Of a DNA stretch of 64,000 nt, positions 46,158 through 56,421 are shown piece by piece (within the stretch, counting starts at the first letter, position 1; each line of letters opens with the position of its first letter). The DNA lies in the NCBI GenBank assembly GCA_951812925.1, contig OX638370.1, positions 95,370,897-95,434,896 of the forward strand. Reading direction: 5' to 3'. The notes under the pieces were generated by a model. It saw only the letters and a list, made by a program, of their open reading frames with translations, had not been told where the DNA came from and ran no database searches. This stretch comes from Calliopum simillimum. Taxonomy: Eukaryota; Arthropoda; Insecta; Diptera; Lauxaniidae. The position numbers and the translations under genes were made by a program.

Positions 46158-48117
46158 ATGGTACTTGTGCTGAATGGCGTTCTACAGGATGATTGTCCTA
46201 TGGACACAAACAGTCTTTTTCTGCAACATCCTGTCTATAGAGATTATGCACAACAATTACTCTCGATACCAACAAAATCCGTAGGGCCTGTTGGGCTGCT
46301 CTATGTTGGACAGCGTGAAATGGCAGCAGCTGCTCCACATGATAAAAACATCACAATCATCGGTGCTGATGATGCAACTACATGCATTATTGTTGTTGTG
46401 CGACATTCAGGTAAATGTAGACAATTAGTCTCATAAATTGGTTTCATTATAATGCACATTTTATTTGCGTTTCCTATTTCTAATCCATATTCTTTGTATC
46501 CTATTTTTTTTCCTTTTTTTTGTTTTTTTTTTTTCTTTTTGCATCTTAAAGGATCCGGCGCTGTCGCTTTGGCACATTTTGATGGTAGTGGTGTCGATGA
46601 AGCTGTCTGCACAATGGTGGCACGAGTACAAGAATTGGCACTTGGTTATCCAGAGGGACGCATTGAGTTGCAATTAATTGGTGGCTATCGAGATCCGCAA
46701 GGATATGCTGAAGACGTTTTCTACAGCATAATGCGTAAGTGTGGTGATGTGAAGTTTAGAATTTTCTTAAGTGTAACTAGAGACTTTTTCATGATGGTAA
46801 CTTGTCCGGAAAGAATAATTTGTGTGCGAGTTAAGGGTCAATTAAATATTCATGCAAAGGGTTTGTACACTTTGAGGTGTTGTTATTAAAATGATCCAAA
46901 CGGGAAAACTTAAATAATTCCATAAAAAAAAAACTAAGGTACGATTTTGGAAACTTAGAAGATAACTGAGGAGAAAATATTTTGCAATTTGACCAGTATA
47001 TGTTAACTATTTAGGTTGTATTATATGTTTTTGTATTACATGTTTTTTGTTTTTAAAAGATAACTATATAGAAGTTTTGGTGATAATTGTGCCTTGTTCT
47101 CACTATCTTGGTTAAACAGCGTGCAATCAAAAAAAACTAAAACGCTAAAATGCGCGTTCAAACTATGTACGTAAGTAAGTTAGTTTTTTCCCTGAAAGTT
47201 ATTTTGTTGTTAACCAAATCATGTCTTTTAACAAATCGAAAAGCTCTTTATATGAAAAAATGACGCGGTTTGTGCATAGCTAGTCATAAACTAACCAAAT
47301 CCTCATAACCAGGCAAGTGAGAATGAGCTTTCGTAGGTTTCAACTAGATCATGAATATAGAGGATTTTTAAATTTGCCGTTCGTATTAAAATAAAAGCTA
47401 CCAACAAGATGAGCAAAGCTAAACAGAGATCATGCGCTGCATTGAGCTTAATCATAAAGTTTTTTTTTTTTTTTGTATCACTTTCAGAATCATTCCACAA
47501 GCATATTCTTGAAATCGATCTAACACAAGCCTGCGTTGGTGAACTCAACACAATACCGCGTGGTGATATAAATTTTCCCATTATTTACGGTATTGGCGTG
47601 AATATTAAAACCGGCGAAATCTTTCCGGCAACTTTTCCAGATCGAGGTCCCGATAGACAATTACGTGATGCTAGAATTTTTATGGGGGCTCAAACTGTAA
47701 GTTGATTTGTTAACAAACAGCCTTTTTATTAATTACTCTCCCCTATTGCATTAGGTGTTGGATGTTTATGATTCTTCACTAGGAATGTTACGTATTGGAC
47801 CCTTTAATTATGATCCTATGCGTGGTGTAGACTTATGGTTGGCGCAATCGGATGAATTTCTATTGCAGCATTTATCATCGAGTCCAGATGTGGAGCCACC
47901 ACATTTTGCCATGCAGGTAAATTCAATTTTGAATTTCTTATTAATAATTTTATTGACGTAACTTAATTTGTTTCCTTTTATTTTTTTGCAGCAACGTGCT
48001 ACTATTAAATTCATACAAGATAATCAATTTCCCGCTATCACAGTGTTTAGGGACAATCGACCACGTTACTATCGACGCGATGAATCAACTGGATGCTGGG
48101 CTATGGTTAGATATTAA
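46158..48117 (+). CDS. NTAN1: Protein N-terminal asparagine amidohydrolase
   Basis: This enzyme deamidates an exposed N-terminal Asn to Asp, feeding proteins into the arginylation branch of the N-degron pathway in nucleus and cytosol. Exons: 46158-46410, 46552-46734, 47488-47696, 47755-47916 and 47992-48117. All introns are GT-AG and the phases join exactly. The product is 310 residues, the same length as human NTAN1. Family marks: VGPVGLLYVGQRE near residue 42, ADDATTCIIVVVRHSG with the catalytic Cys at 76 (Cys75 in human), FPIIYGIGVNIKTGEIFPA, FPDRGPDRQLRDAR, LRIGPFNYDP and SPDVEPPHFA. The start ATG has A at -3 and aligns with the human start. An acceptor (TATTTCAG) at 46059 shows the 98-base leader is spliced to an upstream non-coding exon not identified here. 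AATAAA signals follow at 48133 and 48137. The Drosophila counterpart is, as I recall, obek (CG8473). No defects are seen. Confidence 0.95.
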
Positions 48118-48132
48118 TTTATTATTTAGTTA

Positions 48133-48142
48133 AATAAATAAA
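48133..48142 (+). terminator. Polyadenylation signals of NTAN1
   Basis: Two overlapping AATAAA hexamers begin 16 and 20 bases after the stop codon, so the 3' UTR is probably very short. An A run at 48180-48197 follows. Confidence 0.6.
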
Positions 48143-48199
48143 GAAGTTGGTAAAAGGAAAAGCCACTTTAATTTTCAATTAAAAAAAAAAAAAAAAACA

Positions 48200-49107
48200 A
48201 AATAATCAAAATTGCTTAAAGTAAAAATATAAAATATTAACAGACTTAAGCAAATTTGTAAGCAACTATAGTGATAACAAGAACAATTCACAACAATTAT
48301 AAAAAAACGTGTATATTAGGGTGTAGCAAATTTAAATCGAAAACTATCTTAGAGAAAGGTCTTATGTATATCAAAGACAGCATACTTGGTTTGTTTTAAA
48401 ACTTCTGAAAAGAAGGCTCGCCCGTGGCCTTTATGAAGGTAAAACCGCCAAAAGTCTATGTTTTCTGAAAGTGTTTCGAACATATCTCAAATTCCGCGAT
48501 ACTGTTGATATCAGTGTAGGAAATTTGATTCGTTATTTTTTTGCTTACAAACCACATTTCCAGGTCTAAAAGTTTGCCTGTTAGAGGGCGCCATTTATTA
48601 AAGAAATGGAATATGGAAAAGCGACTTTCTAACGTTATAATTTCAAAATGTACCCAAAATTCTGATAAGAAATTAATAAGAGCTGAACAGAATGATGAAG
48701 CCGTAGTATGCCGCTGTAGTACAAAATGAAGTGTAGCAGACGATGAAGCGCTTTGAGAATTTCTATAAACAGAATGGAGAAGTTCGCTTCATATGGAATA
48801 GAGTTGCCGATCTCATTTCTTTATAAAATTTGCATAAATTATAAAATGACATAACCTCTTGAAACTTAAAATATTTTCTATAACTTTATTCGCTGCTTTT
48901 CTTATGAAATTTGCATGAATTTTGCGATGAATCAACCTTTAAAATCATTAAAAAATGTTTACAAATTAATTTTCATCCATTCGGCAACATTGTTCTTCTG
49001 TCAAAAGGCATGCAGAAAGCGACAAAGTTGAAAAGTTCGAACTTTGTACTACGCCACAAGCTTCAGCTACAGCGTTAACTTCACATTATGTTGACGCGTA
49101 TTGAAAT
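48200..49107. other. Intergenic sequence, nothing recognised
   Basis: No gene or bounded repeat was recognised. Confidence 0.5.
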
Positions 49108-49115
49108 ATGTGCAG

Positions 49116-49637
49116 TAGGGTGTCCCTTATTTGGGAAAAGTCAAAATTTTATGTCGCGCTCCCCCAGAATCGAAAGACTTTGAGAAAAAAATGAGATCCC
49201 CCAAAGGACCGGTTTTTTAAACGAATTAACCTGTGCCACGATACAAGTGTCAAAATTAAATTTTGACAGCTGTCAACGGCTACAGAGCTGTCAAAACTCA
49301 CAAAACTTCAAAATTAAAGAGTTTTGACAGCTCTGTAGCCGTTGACAGCTGTCAAAATTTAATTTTGACACTTGTATCGTGTTCAGCGACCCAAAAAACA
49401 ATAAGATACACATTTGATGGCGAAAAATATTTCAGACAACGCGATTCCCAGCAAGTTAAAACAAGAAGTATATAAAATCTATGTTAATTTTCATATAAAT
49501 TTGAATGTCTTCGTGGCACAGGTTAATTCGTTTAAAAAAACCTGTCCTTTGGGGGATCTCATTTTCTTCTCAAAGTCTTTCGATTCTGGGGGAGCGCGAC
49601 ATAAAATTTTGACTTTTCCCAAATAAGGGACACCCTA
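49116..49637. mobile_element. 522-bp hAT-type MITE with 8-bp target duplication
   Basis: ATGTGCAG is present at 49108-49115 and 49638-49645, immediately outside inverted ends TAGGGTGTCCCTTATTTGGG. The ends pair for about 120 bp, including GTCGCGCTCCCCCAGAATCG and GAGATCCCCCAAAGGA. An 8-bp duplication with TAGGG ends fits the hAT superfamily. The interior has a second palindrome built from AAATTTTGACAGCTGTCAA and GGCTACAGAGCTGTCAAAA. There is no coding content. Confidence 0.9.
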
Positions 49638-49645
49638 ATGTGCAG

Positions 49646-49765
49646 TCTACTTTTGACAGTTCGTAGCTTACTTCGCACTTCAAGCTTCAGCTACACATTC
49701 TGTTTCAGCAGTAAATTGATAGCAAACAATATTTGAATTCAATTTTAGCTATTTTCTCCCATAAA

Positions 49766-49797
<32 letters not shown>

Positions 49798-50341
49798 GAG
49801 AAATAGTTGTATATAAACCAATGTACACATACGTTATCAATAAAGAAAAAAAAATCTTGCGTGAATTATGGAACACCTTTGAGGGTATTTCTTAAAACCT
49901 GTAAATACCTCGAAAACGTAAGCTCGTAAGTTGTCAAAATCAATACGAACTTTGAAAGTTATACGAGTTTTCGAGGCTTTTATACGTTTAAAGGAATACC
50001 CTTAATGAATTTCACCAAATCAATATTTTGAGGTATGCAACGTTTCATTTTTAAGACATAGTAAAATTTATAAAAACAGTGTAGCATACTTTGGGGGGTT
50101 ATGCTAGTCCAATGAGGCACCACGTCTTATGTTATATCTCGAAAACTACACCAAGTCATTATTGCCGAGCATGAATATCATGCACTGTTCGCAAAGTGGA
50201 CGTAATCAAATAGCCACGTTCATTATACAAGCTATTTGGATGAAAGTGAATAAAATACACTGGTCGAAAAATTGGCATGATGAGATATGGCACTTATACA
50301 TGTAAGCGAATGAAAATTTTAGCACATTATGTCTCGCAATA
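49646..50341. other. Intergenic sequence with 27-base T run
   Basis: A T run is at 49771-49797. Nothing else was recognised. Confidence 0.5.
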
Positions 50342-50857
50342 TATCGACGGCTTATATTCAATAGCCTCTATCTACAGTTTTTACGAAAATGTGTTTTTGA
50401 TGGCAAACTCTTCATTGAGTCAAATGCCATGTATGAAATTAATCACAACCGGAAAAACCACCTTTAGAGCTATTTAATTTCCATTTTTATTACTGCTCGA
50501 TCTACTATAATATTTTTTTTTTTTTTTGAATGTAAAATCCTCTATCTGTACAAAAACTTCTTAAAATACTTTAACAAGTGAAAAAGTGTAGATAGAGGAT
50601 ATTGCATTCACAAAATAGCTTCGTAGTAAAAAATTTTAGTGTTTATTTGCTTTGGAATAAGCTCTATCTACTGTAATAACGGGAATAACATACGTTTTTA
50701 AAAAAAATTAATTTGTGGAGCGAATAGATTTTTTTAATTAATGTTGTAGTATTCCAATTAATTAATACTTCAAAGATTAGTGATTGAATCGGTTTTTCTG
50801 TTCTCCTGAAAAATTGTATTTTTGAAGATATAGGGTATTGAATATAAGCCGTCGATA
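50342..50857. mobile_element. 516-bp TIR element, TA-flanked
   Basis: The ends TATCGACGGCTTATATTCAA match as inverted repeats and are flanked by TA (50340-50341 and 50858-50859). The TIR continues as TA(G/C)CCT.TATCT. An inner palindrome pairs AATCCTCTATCT with AGATAGAGGATAT around 50540-50605, and CTCTATCTAC-type words recur through the element. There is no coding content. Confidence 0.75.
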
Positions 50858-50859
50858 TA

Positions 50860-51666
50860 CAAGCTATTTTAATTTAGACTTGTATTCAAACCCCGGGCGA
50901 GTTATCTTTTCGGAAGTTTTGACTTAAACCAAACATGCTGTTTTGATTTACCCATTATTTCAAAAAAATACTGCACCATAATGTATATCAGTTTAAATGA
51001 ATTTAATGATTTATGTAAAATCTAAAAATTTAATTACCTATACTTTTTTAAATTAAATCCTATATTCCCTCGCTATACAAGAACATTTTTCAAACCACTC
51101 CGCTTGCCTACAAACTTAAATTTCTTCGTAAGAACTACGTAGAACAAAAACTGTTTTCGATTTTGGGAAATGTGAAAGTGAAAATAAAAAAAAAAAATAA
51201 AAGTTTTATAAAAATTTTTTCAAAGGACTTATATATATACAGATTAAACAAAAACAAAGCACAATATATCGTCGCCCCAATTCTCTTTTGCTCCATATGC
51301 ATGTTAGTGTATTTCGAGAAAATCGCAAAAGAAAGTTTGATCTTAAAATAAACAAAATTGGTCAGAAAAAGTACCATCGAAATTTAAACAAATGGGACTA
51401 AAGTAATTTTCGCGATATTTGATATTTTATCAGATAAGTCAAGTGGATACTTTGCTCCATACAATACAAATAAATTAAAAACTGTTTTTTTCATGCTTAT
51501 AGAGCAAACTGGCCTTTAGAAACTATGACAATGGAGCAAATAAGAACGTTAGTTTTTTAACTAATCATACATAACAGTGTAAATAGGGCAAACAAATTAA
51601 AAACATTATTAATAAGAACATGTAGTAGATATTACTAGTTTCTTTAAATAAAAATTAATAACAAAT
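50860..51666. other. AT-rich intergenic sequence, nothing recognised
   Basis: No conserved gene or repeat was identified. Confidence 0.5.
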
Positions 51667-52262
51667 AGTAAGGGTGATATCATTGGCCTGGACAAATATT
51701 AAATACCCTACACTGCAGAATTTGAAATTTTCGATTGTATGGGAGGTGGCATGCCTTGTCCGTATTCGACTAGCTTTTTCTCAGAGCTTTCACTAACTAT
51801 TCCTAGCATCTGTGTGAAATTTTATTACATTTCTTCAAATAACGCTTGCTCTACAGCGTTTTGAAAACTTTTTGTGTATGTTAGGTGCCACGCCCTCTTG
51901 TTCAAATTAACCAATTTTTTAATCAGATCTTGAATTTTTTATCATTGGTGGATGAGTTAAATTTGGATTGTTTATATCAAAAAAACGCATTCAGTTAAGT
52001 ATTTTAAAACTTTTGCTTTTATGTGAGGTACCACATCCTGTTGCCCGAATTCACCTAATTTTTGCTCAAAGCTTGTAACTATTATCATTTGTATCTGTGT
52101 GTATTTTGGTTGCGTTATCGCTAAAAAGGCGCTTAATATTGAGTTGTGAAATTTTTTTTTTGTATGGCCGGTAGGCGTGTCCGTTGACCGATTTTGCTCA
52201 TTTTCAATCCTACGAACTAACGTTGTCGAAGGAGGTGATGCACCTAATTTCATCGAGTTATC
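51667..52262 (-). repeat. Dispersed fly repeat (family B, copy 3)
   Basis: Reversed relative to the copy at 44736-45275. It opens AGTAAGGGTGATATCATTGG then CCTGGAC, passes AATACCCTACACTGCAG and GCCACGCCCTCTTG, and ends with GGTAGGCGTGTCCGTTGACC and a TCGAGTTATCTT block. It lacks the GGGTATATTC end, so it is 5'-truncated. No coding content. Confidence 0.65.
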
Positions 52263-52662
52263 TTTCTTAGTTCATAGGAAATTTTTAAAAGAAAAACGAT
52301 AATGAAAGTTTTGTATGTCTATAGAGCAAATAAGAATTAAGAATTTAAAACTTTTTTTTTTTCATAGAAAACTTGCTCCATAAACCAAAAATTGGCTTTT
52401 GGAGCAAATAAGAAATAAAAAAATTAAAAAGCATGGCATATGGAGCAAAGTGGACACTGCATATCTCAGAAACTAAAAGAGATAGATGCATTCTGAGGAC
52501 AGCGTTAGAAAGATCATGTTTCAAAACCTATGGAACAAGTCTTAACTCAAAATGTCAAAAAGTGTCGATGGGGCGAAAGAGAACTCAGGCGACGATATGT
52601 AAATGTAATTAAAAAAATTAACTTGATATTATACTTTAATACTCCATTTTTTTTTCCTTTAA
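52263..52662. other. AT-rich spacer, nothing recognised
   Basis: The stretch contains repeated TGGAGCAAA words (also seen near 51450-51545), possibly a short local repeat. No gene. Confidence 0.4.
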
Positions 52663-53345
52663 GGGGGCATTCGCTTTTGTAATTGAAAACAAAAACACTT
52701 TTTAAAAATTTTATTATGAAAAAACTATTATATTTATTGGCAAAATTTCTTTTGGTCATTGGTAAATATTGTCTAAAAAATAAATTTTTTTTTTTTTAGT
52801 TTCCCATGGCTGCTGTAGAGGGCGTCATCCAAAAGTTACTTTTTAAACGGTAGAACATGTTGTAGACCTCCTGTAACAGATTTTTGAAAAATTCAAAATG
52901 GATTTTATTCTTGAGACTCAAAACTATACAATACGCCTCTAAAATTGATACTTATTTATATTTTGAAGTTTTTGTATGAATATTTATGAAAAATGCGAAA
53001 AAATGGCATTTTTTGAGGGTAAGTCACCCCCGTAAAAAAAGAGGGGGGTATTTTTAAAAACTTTTAGAGGCTTATTGTTTAATATTTTTTATGAGTAATC
53101 GAATGCTCTTTAGTTTTTAGATTCAGAGAAAATTGTCCTACCAGTTTGAAAAGTAACTTTTGGATGACGCCCTCTACAGCAGCCAAGGGAAACTAGAAAT
53201 AAAAAAAAAAAAAAAATTTTTCATATTTTTTAGACAATATTTAGCAATTTCCAAAAGAAATTTTGTCAATAAATATAATAGTTTTTTCATAATAAAATTT
53301 TTAAAAAGTGTTTTTTTGTTTTCAATTAAAAAGGCGAATGTCCCC
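52663..53345. mobile_element. 683-bp MITE with TTAA target
   Basis: TTAA at 52659-52662 and 53346-53349 flanks inverted ends GGGG(G/A)CATTCGC. The arms pair for about 180 bp with few mismatches (AATTGAAAACAAAAA, ACTATTATATTTATTG, GGGCGTCATCCAAAAGT). TTAA targets and a GGGG start match the element at 9948-11286, so both may belong to the same Kolobok-like superfamily although their TIR sequences differ. There is no coding content. Confidence 0.85.
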
Positions 53346-53434
53346 TTAAACTAAATGTGTTGTTAGCCTTCTAATGATAGAATCGATTAGATTTTTGTAA
53401 TATCAAGAGTGATTTCGCTCCATTATTCCAAAAA

Positions 53435-53690
53435 AACTGGTTTTTGCTAGAAACGGTCCTTTCTCTGATTTTGATGTCAAAATTTTTCCACAATGTTCAA
53501 TAGCACTAAGATCTGGGGACTGCGGCGGGTGACTGGATCTTCCAGCAAGGCAATGTTATAAAGCAAACAATCAAAATTGTCAAGTAATGGTAACTTGATC
53601 TCCCGCCACACTCCCCAGATCTTAATGTTGTTGAACATTTGTGTTTAAAAATTTTTGAACAATATTTACCGGAATCGAAAACATAAGCTT
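53435..53690. pseudogene. Two facing Tc1-like transposase scraps
   Basis: On the minus strand, about 53435-53522 reads SPDLSAIEHCGKI, the third-catalytic-residue block of a Tc1-like transposase (SPDLNPIEH in active copies). On the plus strand, from about 53535, DWIFQQGN (second D block, D to G) is followed by PPHSPDLNVVEHLCLKIF, the same block from another fragment. Two pieces of one family thus lie in opposite orientation, probably the result of rearrangement. Both are broken. Confidence 0.6.
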
Positions 53691-53699
53691 GTTCACTCT

Positions 53700-56421
53700 A
53701 CTTTAATACATCAGTTTTTTCGTTTTTGGCTTGTTCTGTTTTATGATGATTGCATATATAATAGTTAAACTCCAATACTCAGTTTCTTGCCTATAAAATA
53801 AAAATAATTTATAAAAAATTTTCCCATGTATGTAATTTAAAATATTGTAAATAAGATTAATATTTTCTTGTCACAATTTTAATGGTTTTTTTTTTTTTGT
53901 AATTCTCTTTATATCATCCCCTGCTCTCTTCTTTATACTTAGCTTTAGCTTAAATTTTAATTTGCTCTTTTTTTATTAAATTTTTGGAATGTGCGCCTTA
54001 AAAATTAATTAAATTATGTAAACCTTAAGAAACTGAATTGTAGCAAAATTTTTAAAATTTATTGAAAAGAAAAAAAAAAACAATTGCAAATTTATTAACA
54101 TTTTAAACGTTGTACGCAAAATAAGCAATTTATTGTGAAATTATTATTATTACTTATTACAATTATTATATATTTAGCAATATTAATTATTGAAAATTAC
54201 ATATGTATGTATGTTAAATAAATTTAAATTTCAATGGCTTGGCTATTATGTAATAAAACAAACATGACAACAAAAAAAAAATCCCAAAATAAAATTAAAA
54301 TTTAAAAAAAAAACATAGTTTTAGTATTTGTTTATTAGGTAGGGGAAGAGTATGGCCAGCGGGCAGGGTTTGGGCACCCCCCCGTAACTTTTGACAGAAA
54401 ACAAATGCGGCTGTTCTGACAAATGTTAAGCGCGTGCTATCATTGGGATATACGCAAGGGCCGATACACTATATCACCCGGTACCTTTCCCCTACTTCCT
54501 TAGTTTTTACTTCCCGAGTTAAATGCAGAATCTGTCCAAGCTTTTAAATAAAACACCAAATTTGTATGCGAATATTGCATGAGTTTTTGCATTTATTTTA
54601 TTTTTCGTGTTTTTTCTTTCTTTTTCGTTTTTATGAATAGATTTTTTGATTTTTTTTGAATTTTAATAATCATACCTTTTTCGTTACTTTTTTAGAATTA
54701 ATATTTTAATGAATTAAATTGAGTTTCGTTAGAATGTTAATTAGTGTTTCGTGTCTTTAGTATTTTGTTTTTAGTAACTTTCAGTGTTTTTATTCATCTG
54801 TAATTTAATATTAATTGATTTACTAACTAAAATAAAAATAAATAATTCATTTCTTTAAATATTAAAGCTACACAAACGTGAAAAAAATGTTACATTTCAA
54901 TTTGAAAAATTAACAAAATATGTATTTGATAAAAATTAATAGCTGTTTAAATTGTATGTATAGTATGTGTTCCGTTGATATACTTATTTGGAAAGAAATT
55001 AAATTTTAATTTTGAGCAAAGAGTAATGATGAAAAGTTCGTGGTGTTTCTCTTTAACATTGAGCAAATATTAAATTTTTTAATGGTATCAAAAGTTAGTA
55101 AATTTCTGTTTGTCTATACATATGTATTTATATATAAATATTTTTTTTTTTTTTTTATTTTGTAATTTTTTTCGATTTTTTTTTTATAATTTTTTTTTTT
55201 TAATTGTTGCTTTAAAAACCCATTTATTAATACGTTAAAACAGGAATTCCCGTAGTTTTCATTAAAAATTATTTTTAATTCATAAATAATGGTACATAAT
55301 GATAAAAAACTCAACAACAAAATCATTTTAAACGCTACTTCTTCATTCAACAACGCGTTAAAAAAAAAAAATTTATTCAAAAACATTGGCGTTTTAATTT
55401 AAAATGGCGTATTTGAAAAAAAAAAAACTGCACATTTAGGGCTAAAAAAACTTTAACCGCCTTTTAAATTATGTATAATCGTAGCACATATGCATCTTAT
55501 ATTCATCCACGTTACATGTGGGTTTATTGCATTAATTCATTTTAATATCACACAGTTGTGTAGACATCTTTTAAGCTTTTTAAGCTTACTTTTATGTTAC
55601 AACTTTTTTTTATTTATCAATTTATCGTATCAAGTGAGCTTTTCGCGCAGACTCACAACTTAACTGTAGATGTTTAGTACACATCATCACTCATATAAAC
55701 GAAAATAATTTTTAGCATCTTTTTTCATCTTAGTAGTTTTGATAATCTCGATTTTCAATAAAACTCTACTAGGCCACTCTAGGGCGCATTCATTATTTCT
55801 TTGACTTTATTTTCCTTTACAACCTTTGAAATTTAGCTTCTACAAAGCTTAAATAAATGTATTTCATTACATTTTCTTAAATCGCGTACATCCTTTGTAT
55901 ACAGCGCAATTTTCTTCATTATTTGTTTTCTGTTTTCGCACATATCATATGTTTAGCACCTCTTTCTATTTCAATATCTCCTTCAAAAGCTTTAAGCTTA
56001 TAAATCAAATGAGCTTCTCAAGCTTAGTTAATAATCTCTTACATTGAGATTTCAATTCACGTCACTTAATCATTCTTTATCCTTTTTTAGTTGTTTTGCG
56101 TTAAAATTTTTACGTCTTTTTTCACATCTCATTAAAATTTTCGAGATTATGAGCTTTTTGCATTTTGTTTCAAGTCTCACATTTTCATTCGTTCAATCAT
56201 TTTATGTGTATTATTTTTCTCAATCCCCCTTTTTGTTTTCAATTTTGTTGCCATAAGTAAATAATCTTTCAAGTTTACAATTTTTCAATTGACAATCAAT
56301 TTCATTATTTAAGAAATTGCACTTTTTAACTCTTTTCACATGGCTTTTTACATAAAAATGATTCTGACTCATCAAGGTTTTAAATTTTTTGGTTCTGGTC
56401 TTCACATGCCCCTTCTTTTTT
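53700..56421. other. Very AT-rich 3' flank of the Tudor gene
   Basis: No coding sequence is seen. The 3' UTR of the Tudor gene must begin at 56421 and run leftward, but its end cannot be set because candidate AATAAA hexamers on the minus strand are many. A small MITE lies at 54341-54495. The stretch 55138-55200 is almost pure T. Confidence 0.5.
54341..54495. mobile_element. Small GC-richer TIR insertion (about 155 bp)
   Basis: The ends GTAGGGGAAGAG and CTTTCCCCTAC are inverted repeats. The insert (GGCAGGGTTTGGGCACCCCC) is far more GC-rich than its surroundings. No clear target duplication was found. Confidence 0.5.

Noticed and set aside
46452..46889. 145-codon frame overlapping NTAN1
   Set aside because: It is NTAN1 exon 2 read through into both flanking introns; the true exon is 46552-46734.
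46735..47487. Possible intronic C/D snoRNA in NTAN1 intron 2
   Set aside because: A C-box-like ATGATGG and a D-box CTGA are about 175 bases apart with no terminal stem, too far for a snoRNA.
49263..49626. Open frames of 70 codons on the plus strand
   Set aside because: They lie wholly within the hAT-type MITE and are products of its palindromes.
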